A DNA stretch of 64,000 nt. Origin: Aquisalimonas lutea. Its GTDB lineage: Bacteria; Pseudomonadota; Gammaproteobacteria; Nitrococcales; Aquisalimonadaceae. The stretch is taken from positions 25,169 to 89,168 of the forward strand of contig NZ_JAUFPK010000007.1 of NCBI RefSeq assembly GCF_030409225.1, written 5' to 3'. The notes beneath the pieces are model-generated. The model was not told where the DNA came from and searched no databases. It was given only the letters and a program-made list of their open reading frames with translations. Positions 50,854-59,528 of this stretch are shown piece by piece. Each line of letters begins with the position of its first letter. Position 1 is the stretch's first letter. The translations under genes were made by a program, and so were the position numbers.

Positions 50854-51642
50854 CTACAGGGTCCCGCGCGGCAGGGTGACGTGTACGCGGGGACCGGGGG
50901 CGCTCGTTGCCACCGGTGCCCGCTCCACGGCCACGTCGTAGATGCCCGAGAGGAGCTCGCCGGTGAGGACGGCGCCCGGGCTGCCCTGGGCGATGATGCC
51001 GCCGTCGTGCATCACGGCGATGCGGTCGGCGTAGCGGTCCGCGTGATCCGGGTTGTGCGTGGACAGCACCACCGCGTGGCCGTCGGCGGCCAGGCGGCGG
51101 ATGCGGTCGAGCACGCGCAGCTCGTTGCCGAAGTCGAGGCTCGCCGTGGGCTCGTCCATCACCAGGATGGACGCTTCCTGGGTCAGTGCCCGCGCGATCA
51201 GCGTCAGCTGGCGCTGGCCGCCGCTGATGCGGGTGAACGGCTGCTCGGCGTAGTCCGCCATGCCGAGGCGCTCCAGGTGCGCCCGGGCCACGGCGTAGTC
51301 CTGCCGCGACGGCGTGCTGAAGATGCCGGTATGGGCGGTGCGGCCCATGAGCACGGTCTCCAGCACGGTGAAGGGGAAGTAGCCCTCAGCGTGCTGCGGC
51401 ACGTAGCCGATGCGGCGGGCGATCGCGGCGCGGGACAGGGTGCCGAGCCGTTCGCCGCCCAGGCGCACCTCGCCGCCCTGCGCGGGGAGCAGGCCCATCA
51501 GCGTGCGGAACAGGGTGGTCTTGCCGCAGCCGTTCGGCCCCAGCAACGCCAGTACCTCGCCCGGTGCCACGGCGACATGGATGCCGCTGCCAACGCGCGT
51601 GCGGCCGTAGCCGATGGCGAGATCCGCGGCCTCCAGCCTCAT
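50854..51642 (-). CDS. molC: FecCD/MolC-type ABC transporter ATP-binding protein, probable molybdate/tungstate importer
   Basis: 262 residues. Walker A GPNGCGKTTLFR, Q-loop GYVPQHAEGYFPFTVLETVL, signature ISGGQRQLTLIARAL, Walker B ILVMDEPTASLDFGN, switch His STHNPDH. This is the iron-siderophore/B12/molybdate (type II) importer class. It starts at 51642 with AGGAG upstream and overlaps the permease stop by 4 bases. Beside MoeA, Mop and ModA genes, a MolABC role (molybdate/tungstate, as in Haemophilus) is the best reading; siderophore import remains an alternative. Confidence 0.85.
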   Translation of the reverse strand: MRLEAADLAIGYGRTRVGSGIHVAVAPGEVLALLGPNGCGKTTLFRTLMGLLPAQGGEVRLGGERLGTLSRAAIARRIGYVPQHAEGYFPFTVLETVLMGRTAHTGIFSTPSRQDYAVARAHLERLGMADYAEQPFTRISGGQRQLTLIARALTQEASILVMDEPTASLDFGNELRVLDRIRRLAADGHAVVLSTHNPDHADRYADRIAVMHDGGIIAQGSPGAVLTGELLSGIYDVAVERAPVATSAPGPRVHVTLPRGTL

Positions 51643-52682
51643 GTCCAGCTCCTGCGCGCCCGCGCCAGCAGATAGAGGAAGAACGGCGCCCCCAGGAAGG
51701 CGTTCAGCGTCCCCAGGGGCAGCTCGATGGCGGCGGCGTTGCGGGCCACGGTGTCCACGGCGAGCAGGTAGCCGGCGCCCACGAGAATCGATGCCGGCAG
51801 CAGGCGGATGTAGTTGGGCCCGACCAGCATCCGCGCAAGATGCGGGATGATCAGCCCCACCCATCCCACGGTGCCGGCAATCGAGATCGCCGAGGCGGTG
51901 ATGAGCGTGGCGGCGGCGATCACCACCACCCGCAGCCGCCCCGTGTTCACGCCCAGGGCGCGCGCCTCCTCCTCGTCCAGGGAGAGCAGATTGATCCGCC
52001 AGCGCACCAGCACCAGGGGAATCAGCCCCAGGGCCACGGGCACGAGAATGCCCAGCACGTCGCCGGCCCGCGCCGCCGACAGGCTGCCCAGCAGCCAGTA
52101 CTCGATGGCGGGGAGCTGATCGTAGGGATCGGCCAGGTACTTGAGCATGGACACCGCGGCGGACAGCAGCGAGCCCACCACCACGCCGGCGAGGACCAGG
52201 ACCAGCAGGGGATTGTGGGCGCCGCGGACCAGCGTGGCGATCAGGTAGACCGCGGACACCGCGACCAGCCCGAAGACGAACGCCAGGCCCTGCACGAACA
52301 GGAACGGCAGGGCCAGGAAGATCGCCAGGGCCGCGCCGAACGCGGCCCCGGAGGAGACGCCGAGGATGTCCGGCGACACCAGGGGGTTGCGGAAGATGCC
52401 CTGGTAGGTGGCGCCGGCGGCCGCCAGGGCGGCGCCCACCACGAGCGCGGCGCCGATGCGCGGCAGCCGCACGTCCATGACCACCGTCTCCAGGGTGGCC
52501 GGCAGCCCGTGCTCGGTGCCCGTCGCCGCCGCGTACAGGATTGCAAGGGCCTGGCCCGGCGCCACCGGGTAGCGCCCCAGGTTGAATGCCAGAGCCACCA
52601 GGCCGAGGATGGCGAGCACCGGCAGGACGTAGCCGGCCAGCAGCAGCCGCCAGCGCCCCGCCGCGCGCCCGGTCGCGGTCAT
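51639..52682 (-). CDS. molB: FecCD/MolB-type ABC transporter permease
   Basis: 347 residues, ten helices. The FecCD signatures are present: DVRLPRIGAALVVGAALAAA, GATYQGIFRNPLVSPDILGV, and GTVGWVGLIIPHLARMLVG with ALGVNTGRLR before it. It forms the dimeric channel for the binding protein encoded just upstream. Gene overlaps at both ends (4 bases each) show strict translational coupling in the order binding protein, permease, ATPase. Confidence 0.87.
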   Translation of the reverse strand: MTATGRAAGRWRLLLAGYVLPVLAILGLVALAFNLGRYPVAPGQALAILYAAATGTEHGLPATLETVVMDVRLPRIGAALVVGAALAAAGATYQGIFRNPLVSPDILGVSSGAAFGAALAIFLALPFLFVQGLAFVFGLVAVSAVYLIATLVRGAHNPLLVLVLAGVVVGSLLSAAVSMLKYLADPYDQLPAIEYWLLGSLSAARAGDVLGILVPVALGLIPLVLVRWRINLLSLDEEEARALGVNTGRLRVVVIAAATLITASAISIAGTVGWVGLIIPHLARMLVGPNYIRLLPASILVGAGYLLAVDTVARNAAAIELPLGTLNAFLGAPFFLYLLARARRSWT

Positions 52683-53704
52683 TCGGGCAGCGCCCGGTCC
52701 AGCAGCCGGTCGAGCTCGTCGTCGCCCGGCTCACGGTGATAGAACACGCGGAAGAACCGGCGGACCTCCGCCCGGAAATCGCCCTGGTAGTACTCGGGGT
52801 AGAGCACCCGTCCCAGCCACTCCAGGCCGAGCAGCCGGTTCACCGACGGCGGGCGGTCGAACCAGCCGAAGGGCAGATCCGGGGCCAGGTACACGTGATC
52901 CTCGCGGACGGCCTGCACCGGCTGCCAGCGCTCGTCCTGCGCGGCCCGCCCGGGGAATCCGCGCTCGATGGTGATGATGATCTCCGGGTCCCAGCGCAGG
53001 ACCTGCTCCATGGACACGGACACGAGATTGCCTTCGCCCGCCACGTCGGCGACGTTGATGCCGCCGACGCGCGCCAGCGCCTCCGTGGTCAGGGAGCCCG
53101 GCAGGCCGGTCTCCAGGCCGTCGCCGCCCCGGGCGTAGTAGACGCGGGCGCGCTCGTCCTCGGGGACCCGCCGGCGCAAGGCATCGGCCCGGTCCAGCAA
53201 TCGCTGCGCCTCGCTCGCCAGTTTACCGGCGCGTTCCTCCAGGCCGAGCGCGTCTCCGAGACGGCGATAGGTGGAGGGAATGCGGTCGAACCGGCCATCC
53301 AGGAGGATGTACGGGATGCCCACGCGCTCCTGCACGCGGCTGGCCAGATCGGCGGTGGTCTCGGTCACCGAGCCGTAGTCCATGATGAGATCCGGGTCGG
53401 CGCGCAGCACCACCTCGATGTTGGCGGTGTCGCCGCGGCCGGTGAGCCGCCCGAGATCGGGCAGCTCCGCCGCCCGCTCCGGGAGCAGCGCCTCGGACGC
53501 ATCGGACAGGCCGCGGGTCCAGTTCACCTGGCGTTCCGGCGCCAGCGTGAAAAGCAGGATGGACGCCGGGTGGCCGGCGGCGAACACCGTCTCCGGCTCA
53601 TCGGGCAGCTCGACGACGCGGCCGGCGTCATCCTCGAACGCGGCGGCCAGTGCCACCGCCGGCAGCAGGACCGTCGCGGCGATGCAGGACGTGATGGAAC
53701 GCAT
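52679..53704 (-). CDS. molA: FecB/MolA-type periplasmic binding protein, probable molybdate/tungstate receptor
   Basis: 341 residues with a signal peptide ending ALAAA/FED. A class III (helical-backbone) binding protein: FEDDAGRVVELPDEPETVFA, then the LRADPDLIMDYGSVTE and VYLAPDLPFGWFDRPPSVNR blocks. The last block, and the region AGHPASILLFTLAPERQV, fit MolA/tungstate-type receptors rather than typical siderophore receptors, but I hold this loosely. Its ATG shares one base with the stop of the MoeA fusion gene upstream (TGATG). Confidence 0.83.
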   Translation of the reverse strand: MRSITSCIAATVLLPAVALAAAFEDDAGRVVELPDEPETVFAAGHPASILLFTLAPERQVNWTRGLSDASEALLPERAAELPDLGRLTGRGDTANIEVVLRADPDLIMDYGSVTETTADLASRVQERVGIPYILLDGRFDRIPSTYRRLGDALGLEERAGKLASEAQRLLDRADALRRRVPEDERARVYYARGGDGLETGLPGSLTTEALARVGGINVADVAGEGNLVSVSMEQVLRWDPEIIITIERGFPGRAAQDERWQPVQAVREDHVYLAPDLPFGWFDRPPSVNRLLGLEWLGRVLYPEYYQGDFRAEVRRFFRVFYHREPGDDELDRLLDRALPE

Positions 53705-55698
53705 CACACACCTCCCGCCCGCTGTGGGGCAACGGGTTCCAGATCGTTCTCCTGGGGGTCCAGCCGCAAACCGAGGGCGGCGAGGTCCGCGCGCGTTTGC
53801 GGGTCCTGCAGCAACTCCATCAGGCGCCGGACCCCGGGGCGCTGCAGGCGTCCCTCGGGCACGACGAAGTCGTAGTGCTCTTCCTGGACCGGCACGAAGC
53901 CCAGGTCGTATTTCCATGCCACCACGTCGATGGCCATGCCCCAGTCGGCGCGGCCGCTGGCCACCGCCGCCGCCACGGCGTTGTGCGACTTGGTCTGGAC
54001 GCTGTGGCCGGGCGGACGGTTGTCGCCCAGCAGGCGGTTGAGCAGGATGCGCGTGCCGCTGCCCGGATTGCGGTTGACCATCATGCAGTCCGGGTCGCGG
54101 CAGACCAGGCGCAGGATGGCGTCCAGGCCGAGCCCCTGGAACCGCGGGTCGTCCTTGCGGAACACGATGCCCTGCATGCGCCGGTAGCCGGGCACCAGGC
54201 ACAGGCCCTCCGTGAGCAGGGGACGGTTGTACTCGCCGCTGTCGGGGTCCATGAGATGGATCCCGGCGATGTCGCATTCGCCCCGGCGCGCGGCGACCAG
54301 GCCGCCGGTGCTGCCGACGTGCATGGCCTTCACGGACAGGTTGTCCCGGCTCAGGCGACCGAGCAGCAGATCCAGGCCGACGCAGTGGCTGCCGACGGCA
54401 ATCAGGTCCGCCGCCCCCCTGCGCTCGCCGATGCACTGGACCTGCACCGTGGACTCCGCCTCCAGGAGGCCCGTCATGGCGTCGATGGTCACGAACCCGT
54501 CCGCCTGGCTGAACGCCGTGACCGCGCCGGAGCCCTTGCCGGTGGGGTAGGCGGCGACGCCGTCGTCGGTCTCCACCAGGCCCACGAGGAGATACTCGGT
54601 GCGGCCGATCTCCGACTGGGCGCGCACCGGCAGGCGTGCCTCCAGGGTCTCGCGGCGCTCCGGCGGCCGGCCCGACCAGCGCCGGATGACAGGTGCGACG
54701 AATTCGTGGAACGTGAAGATGGCGGACGTCGGGAAGCCGGGCAGCACCACCACCGGGCAGCCGTCGCACACCGCCAGGCAGATGGGCTTGCCGGGCTTCA
54801 GCGCCACCCCGTGCACGAGTACGCCGGGCGCGCCCGCGGCATTGACGACGCGGTGGGAGACGTCACCAGCACCCTTGGACGTCCCGCCCGAGAGCAGCAC
54901 CATGTCGTAGGCGCGCACGGCCGCGCAGAGCTGCTTCTGGAGCTGCGCCTCGTCGTCGGGCCAGATCCCGAGGAACGCCGCATCGCCGCCCAGCTCGCGG
55001 ACGGCCGCCGCCAGGATGTGGCTGTTGGAGTCGTAGATATGGCCGGTTCGGTACGGCTCCCCGGGGGCGATGAGCTCGTCGCCGGTGGAGAGGATCGCCA
55101 CCCGGGGGCGCCGGACGACCGGTACCGGATCCATGCCGATGGCGGCGAGGACGCCGATCTCGCGGGAGCCGATGACCTGGCCCTGGAACAGCACGGTCTC
55201 GCCCCGGGCGATGTCCGCCCCGGCGAACGTCAGGAAGCGCCCGGGGGCCAGGCTGCGGTAGATCAGCACTTCGTCGCCGTCGAGGTCCGTGTCTTCCACG
55301 AGGATCACCGCGTCGGCTCCGCGCGGCAGCATGCCGCCGGTGGCGACCACCGTCGCCGTGCCCGGCTCGACGGCGGCCGCGGGATTGCGGCCCGGGGTGA
55401 TCACCTCGTCATTGAGGACCAGCCGGACGGGGGCGTCCGCGGAAGCCCCCTCCGTGTCGGCGGACCGGATGGCGAAGCCATCCACGTTGGCGCGGTCGAA
55501 CCCGGGCACGTCCACGGCGGAGGCGATGTCCTCGGCCAGCGTCCGTTCCAGGGCGCCATCCAGGGGGACGTGCTCGGCGGCCAGCGGTGCGGCGTCGATG
55601 TGGGCCTCGAACCGTTCATGGGCGGCGTCGCGGTCGAGGACGTTGAGGAACTGCTCCTGCCGCGCCTCGACAATGGGGTGCCGCTTGCTCGTTGTCAT
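53704..55698 (-). CDS. MoeA-type molybdopterin molybdenumtransferase fused to periplasmic-binding-like domain
   Basis: 664 residues. Residues ~10-420 are MoeA: DVPGFDRANVDGFAIRSAD, TGGMLPRGADAVILVEDT, the MPT-binding stretch VAILSTGDELIAPG, SGGTSKGAGD, and LPGFPTSAIFTFHEFV. Residues ~430-650 are a PBP-like (LysR substrate-type) domain: VGSHCVGLDLLLGRL, STGGLVAARRGECDIAGIHL, NRNPGSGTRILLNRLLG, GRADWGMAID. MoeA inserts Mo (or W) into molybdopterin; the added domain, related to that of the HTH regulator at 45045, may sense or hand over the oxyanion or cofactor. Coupled to molA downstream and to the second MoeA-like gene upstream. Confidence 0.9.
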   Translation of the reverse strand: MTTSKRHPIVEARQEQFLNVLDRDAAHERFEAHIDAAPLAAEHVPLDGALERTLAEDIASAVDVPGFDRANVDGFAIRSADTEGASADAPVRLVLNDEVITPGRNPAAAVEPGTATVVATGGMLPRGADAVILVEDTDLDGDEVLIYRSLAPGRFLTFAGADIARGETVLFQGQVIGSREIGVLAAIGMDPVPVVRRPRVAILSTGDELIAPGEPYRTGHIYDSNSHILAAAVRELGGDAAFLGIWPDDEAQLQKQLCAAVRAYDMVLLSGGTSKGAGDVSHRVVNAAGAPGVLVHGVALKPGKPICLAVCDGCPVVVLPGFPTSAIFTFHEFVAPVIRRWSGRPPERRETLEARLPVRAQSEIGRTEYLLVGLVETDDGVAAYPTGKGSGAVTAFSQADGFVTIDAMTGLLEAESTVQVQCIGERRGAADLIAVGSHCVGLDLLLGRLSRDNLSVKAMHVGSTGGLVAARRGECDIAGIHLMDPDSGEYNRPLLTEGLCLVPGYRRMQGIVFRKDDPRFQGLGLDAILRLVCRDPDCMMVNRNPGSGTRILLNRLLGDNRPPGHSVQTKSHNAVAAAVASGRADWGMAIDVVAWKYDLGFVPVQEEHYDFVVPEGRLQRPGVRRLMELLQDPQTRADLAALGLRLDPQENDLEPVAPQRAGGV

Positions 55699-56828
55699 CA
55701 GATTCCACCTCCAGCACGATCCAGGTAGGCCGTGACCGCCGTGTCCGCCGGGTAGCCTTCCGAGTCCGCGTCAATCAGGATGAACCCGTCCGTCGCCGCC
55801 AGCGCCGGGAGGTCCAGGTCCGTGCTGACGCGCCGGGGAGCAAGGCCTTCGCCTTCCATGCGGACCCGGATGCACTCGACCAGGCCGAGCGTCGAGGTGA
55901 CCTTGCGGGTCAGCGGGGCCTCGACGCGTGCGTGGGGAAGCTCGGGCCCATCGCCGGAGAGAGCGCGGACGGCCGGACCCGCCAGGAGCTCGCCGATGAC
56001 GTGGGCGGAGACCGGTTCGCCGGGGACGATCACGACCGGCGTGTCGCCGACGTGCCCCAGGGCCGCGAAGACGCCCGGGCGGATGCCGATGGCGTGCGCC
56101 TCCAGGTGGCCGATGCGGGCGACGGCTGCGGCTGCCGTTCGGCTGCTCCGCTCGCCGGGACCGGCGACAAGCACGACGAGATCGGCCTCGGCGGCGGCTT
56201 CCACCAGCTCACCATCGGAAACCGGCCCGGGATGACTTGCGGTCGTCTCGACAAGCGCACCGTCGGGGCGCAGAGCGGCGGACAGCAGCACGTCGATCGC
56301 GCGCGTGCCGCCCTGCGGCTCGGCGTGGAGGATGCGGACGCGGGGTGCACGGCGGACCGGGACCTGGTCGAATCCGAGGGACAGGAGCATGGCCGCGCCC
56401 GGACCCGAGAGCCTGCGGTCCGGTCCCGTCACGGGCTGGCCCGGGCGCAGGAGCCGGGCGGCATCGCACACGCCGTGGCCGGCGTCCATTTCCGCGACAA
56501 CCATGAGCACGGCTCCTTCGTTCACGACCGCGTCCCACGGAGCGACCGCATCCGCCCCCGCGGGCAGCGGATCTCCGGGCCGGACCGTGCCGAGCGCGCA
56601 GCCCGGGATCGGGTTGTACGGCGACGCGCCCAGCGTCTCCTCCGCGCGGACGGCTGCGCCGTCGAGTGTGGCCACCGGGACCGCCGGCATTGCGTCCCGC
56701 GCCAGCGCCGTCATCGCCAGCCGCCGTCCCGGCGTCGCCGTCACCGGCACCCATTCGGTCCCGGCGACCGGCCGGCACTGGCGGAGGAGCCAGGCCCGCG
56801 CCGTCACGAACGGATGGATGTCCTGCAT
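55698..56828 (-). CDS. MoeA-like molybdopterin-binding protein
   Basis: 376 residues of the MoeA family without the PBP-like extension. The expected segments appear in degenerate form: VPVATLDGAAVRAEETLG for the usual DGFA/DGYA block, LPAGADAVAPWDAVV, and VVLVAGPGERSSRTAA where MoeA has SGG(T/V)S.GD. The catalytic DGFA-like and SGGxS motifs are altered, so it may bind molybdopterin without full transferase activity. It starts the operon and overlaps the MoeA-PBP gene by one base; the pair likely works together, perhaps one for tungsten and one for molybdenum. That split is conjecture. Confidence 0.85.
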   Translation of the reverse strand: MQDIHPFVTARAWLLRQCRPVAGTEWVPVTATPGRRLAMTALARDAMPAVPVATLDGAAVRAEETLGASPYNPIPGCALGTVRPGDPLPAGADAVAPWDAVVNEGAVLMVVAEMDAGHGVCDAARLLRPGQPVTGPDRRLSGPGAAMLLSLGFDQVPVRRAPRVRILHAEPQGGTRAIDVLLSAALRPDGALVETTASHPGPVSDGELVEAAAEADLVVLVAGPGERSSRTAAAAVARIGHLEAHAIGIRPGVFAALGHVGDTPVVIVPGEPVSAHVIGELLAGPAVRALSGDGPELPHARVEAPLTRKVTSTLGLVECIRVRMEGEGLAPRRVSTDLDLPALAATDGFILIDADSEGYPADTAVTAYLDRAGGGI

Positions 56829-57007
56829 CAGCCTCGCGATCCCCCGCGGGACCGATTGGTGCTTCCCCGGGCGGCCCCGTTTGCAGTCCGGTATCCGAGG
56901 ATTGGATCACTTCTGCCTGTGCCGCTGTTGGGACGATGAAATACAGACAGTAAGAAACAGGAAAACAACATGGCGAGGTAAGCGCTGCCGGTGGCGGAAG
57001 ACCCTGC

Positions 57008-57084
57008 CCTGCTGTGCGGGGCTGCGGCACAGCAGGAGAGCCGGCGGCGGGGCCCTGCTGGTGTCCGTACGGAACGGCCCCGCC
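57008..57084 (-). terminator. Double hairpin downstream of the SRPBCC gene
   Basis: GGCGGGGCC/GGCCCCGCC (57046-57054 with 57076-57084) and CCTGCTGTGC/GCACAGCAGG (57008-57017 with 57027-57036) are perfect stems of 9 and 10 base pairs. They end the importer-SRPBCC transcript and shield the MoeA operon promoter that lies between 56829 and 57007. Confidence 0.65.
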
Positions 57085-57098
57085 GCGTGTCGCGCCGG

Positions 57099-57533
57099 TC
57101 AGCCGGAGAAGCGCTCGGACACGCTCTCGAACGCGAGACGGAACGTGTCATGCACCCGGGCGATGGTGTCGGCGGCGTCGGCCGTCTCGACGTCGAACTC
57201 CGCCCACCACTCGCCGAAGGTCTGATTCGTCTCCGTGACGGGGTACAGGCGCATCTCGGCGACGTAGTTGCGTACCGGCAGGCCCGCTTCCAGGATGCGG
57301 TAGCAGCAGGTGCGCTCGCGGTCGGACAGCGCGAGGAGCTCCTCGCGGATGACGCCGCCGTCGTGGTCCTGGAAATTGCGTACGCAGCCGATCTGGTCGG
57401 CCGGCTTGCCGTCCTCGATAAAGCTCGTCGCGAAGAACGGGTGATAGTCCGGCAGCCCGTTGAAATCGCGCAGCACGCCCCATGCCTGCTCGATGGTTGC
57501 ATCGATTACGGCGCTTACATACACCCTGGCCAT
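57099..57533 (-). CDS. SRPBCC (START-like) family protein
   Basis: 144 residues of the polyketide cyclase/Bet v 1-like SRPBCC fold: MARVYVSAVIDATIEQAWGV, DFNGLPDYHPFF, then CVRNFQDHDGGVIREELLAL, with a long C-terminal helix (TFRLAFESVSERF). These proteins have a deep hydrophobic cavity and bind or convert small aromatic or lipid ligands. GGAGG precedes the ATG. It is the last gene of a LIV-type importer operon, 38 bases after the second permease, so its ligand could be the imported compound or a product. Confidence 0.88.
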   Translation of the reverse strand: MARVYVSAVIDATIEQAWGVLRDFNGLPDYHPFFATSFIEDGKPADQIGCVRNFQDHDGGVIREELLALSDRERTCCYRILEAGLPVRNYVAEMRLYPVTETNQTFGEWWAEFDVETADAADTIARVHDTFRLAFESVSERFSG

Positions 57534-57571
57534 GGCAGTTCCTCCTTTGTTTCGAGATGCTGTGATTCGTT

Positions 57572-58555
57572 CTATTCGCTCGTACGGACCATGCCTTCCC
57601 GGTCGACGGCTTGCCGTTTCTCCCGGGGGCGCCGTCGGAGCACGTGCTGGAGCTTGCCGACGATGCCCTCCCGGAAGACGAGCACGCACGCCATGAAGAC
57701 CACGCCGATGACGACGGTGACCCAGGCGCCGAAGGGATCCAGGTACCGGGTGAGCGCCGACACCAGCAACGCACCGGCGGCGGGGCCGAACACGGTGTTC
57801 ATGCCGCCCAGCAGCGTCATCAGGACGACGTCGCCGGAGGTGTGCCAGTGCACGTCGTTGAGTGCGGCGAGCTGGAAGATGATCGCTTTCATCGATCCGG
57901 CGAGCCCCGAAAGCCCCGCCGACAGGGTGAAGACGACAACCTTGTAGCGGGCGACCGGGTAGCCCAGGGAGATGGCCCGGGGCTCGTGCTCGCGGATGGC
58001 CCGCAGAACGGCCCCGAAGGGGGAGTTCACCGTGCGCCAGACGACCCACAACCCGCCGGCGATGGTCGCGAACACTACGTAGTACAGGGTGACGTCATTG
58101 TGTAGATCGAGCAGGCCGAACAGGGTGCCGCGCGGGATCTGCTGCATTCCGTCCTCGGCGCCGGTGAACGGGGCCTGCAGGTAGAAGAAGTAGACGAGCT
58201 GCGACATCGCCAGCGTGATCATGGCGAGATAGATGCCGCTGCGCCGGATGGCGAGGGCGCCGAAGACGGCGCCCAGCGCGGCCCCGGTCAGCGTCCCCGC
58301 CAGTATGCTCAGCTCCGCGGGGAGCGCGAGGAACTTGGCGCAGTACCCGGTAATGTAGGCACCGCTGCCCAGGAAGGCCGCGTGGCCGAACGACAGGATG
58401 CCGGTATGGCCGAGCAGCAGGTTGAACGCGCAGGCGAAGAGCATGAAGCACAACGTCTGCATCACGAACACCGGATAGACGATCTGCGGGAACAGGGGCA
58501 CGGCGAGCAGCGCCGCCAGCGCCAGTACTGCAACCAGTCTCAGTGCCGTTTGCAT
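57572..58555 (-). CDS. livM: LIV-type ABC transporter permease (LivM family)
   Basis: 327 residues. Helical membrane protein with NLLLGHTGILSFGHAAFLGS near residue 45-65 and the coupling loop IREHEPRAISLGYPVARYK; the conserved LLGGMNTVFGPAAGALLV segment is near 250. GGAGGG lies in the end of the livH gene just before its ATG. It belongs to a third five-component HAAT importer in the window, whose substrate is unknown. Confidence 0.9.
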   Translation of the reverse strand: MQTALRLVAVLALAALLAVPLFPQIVYPVFVMQTLCFMLFACAFNLLLGHTGILSFGHAAFLGSGAYITGYCAKFLALPAELSILAGTLTGAALGAVFGALAIRRSGIYLAMITLAMSQLVYFFYLQAPFTGAEDGMQQIPRGTLFGLLDLHNDVTLYYVVFATIAGGLWVVWRTVNSPFGAVLRAIREHEPRAISLGYPVARYKVVVFTLSAGLSGLAGSMKAIIFQLAALNDVHWHTSGDVVLMTLLGGMNTVFGPAAGALLVSALTRYLDPFGAWVTVVIGVVFMACVLVFREGIVGKLQHVLRRRPREKRQAVDREGMVRTSE

Positions 58556-58559
58556 GGCG

Positions 58560-59447
58560 CTATCCCTCCGTACGCCCGAAGAGTCCGGCGGGCCGGACGA
58601 GGAGGACGAGCACCATCACGAGAAAGACGATGGTCGACGAGAACTCGGAATAGAACACCCGCGTGAACCCCTCGACGATGCCGAGCCCGAGACCCGTGAC
58701 GACGGCGCCGAAGATGGACCCCAGCCCGCCGATGACCACCACGGCGAACACGATGATGACCAGCGTCGAACCCATGGACGGATTGACGTGGAAGATGGGC
58801 GCGGCCAGGACACCGGCGAAGGCGGCGAGTCCGACGCCCGCGCCGTAGGTGAGCGTCACCAGCAACGGCACGTTGATGCCGAATGCGCCGGTAAGCTCGG
58901 ACCGCTCCGTGGCGGCGCGCAGGTAGGCGCCCAGGCGGGTGCGCTCGATGACGTACCAGGTGGCGAGACAGACGGTCACGGAAGCGGCCACCACGAAGGC
59001 GCGGTATTCGGGCAGGATCATGAAGCCCAGGTTGATGGCGCCCCGCAGCGCTTCCGGGGTGGCGTACGCCTGCCCCGAGGAGCCGAACGCGACCCGGAAG
59101 CCCCCTTCCAGCACCAGCACGAGGCTGAACGTCAGCAACAGGCCGTAGATGGGGTCCAGGCCGTACACCCGGCGCAGGAACAGGTACTCGAAGAGCATGC
59201 CTATGCCGGCCACCACCAGGGGCGCGATCAGCAGGGCCGCCCAGTAGTCGATGCCCAGATAGCTTCCCGCCATGAAGGCGACGAAGGCGCCCAGCATGAA
59301 GAAGGCCCCGTGGGCGAAGTTCACGATCTTGAGCACGCCGAAGATGATCGCGAGCCCGAGACTCAGGACCGCGTAGAACGAGCCGTTGACGATGCCCAGC
59401 ATCAACTGGCCGAGCAGGGCTTGTATGGGTACGCCGAACAGATCCAT
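58560..59447 (-). CDS. livH: LIV-type ABC transporter permease (LivH family)
   Basis: 295 residues from the ATG at 59447 (MDLFGVPIQALLGQ). An in-frame TTG at 59474 would add nine residues; neither has a clear ribosome-binding site. Family motif FGVLKIVNFAHGAFFMLGAF at residues ~35-55, coupling loop RAATERSELTGAFGINVPLL, and GGLGSIFGAVVTGLGLG near the end. It pairs with the LivM encoded 4 bases downstream. Confidence 0.88.
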   Translation of the reverse strand: MDLFGVPIQALLGQLMLGIVNGSFYAVLSLGLAIIFGVLKIVNFAHGAFFMLGAFVAFMAGSYLGIDYWAALLIAPLVVAGIGMLFEYLFLRRVYGLDPIYGLLLTFSLVLVLEGGFRVAFGSSGQAYATPEALRGAINLGFMILPEYRAFVVAASVTVCLATWYVIERTRLGAYLRAATERSELTGAFGINVPLLVTLTYGAGVGLAAFAGVLAAPIFHVNPSMGSTLVIIVFAVVVIGGLGSIFGAVVTGLGLGIVEGFTRVFYSEFSSTIVFLVMVLVLLVRPAGLFGRTEG

Positions 59448-59528
59448 AAGGTCGATCCCGGAGAAGGATGACAAACACCGGACCGCGTACCGGCAGGGAC
59501 ACCGGCACGCGGCCCGGGCCGCATGCGC

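Noticed and set aside
50854..53704. Ferric siderophore importer for the FecBCD-like genes
   Set aside because: The fold is shared, but the genes are coupled to MoeA genes and converge on mop/modA; a MolABC role is more likely. Kept as an alternative.
53797..55728. 643-codon open frame opposite the MoeA fusion gene
   Set aside because: Shadow frame; the sense strand has clear MoeA and PBP blocks.
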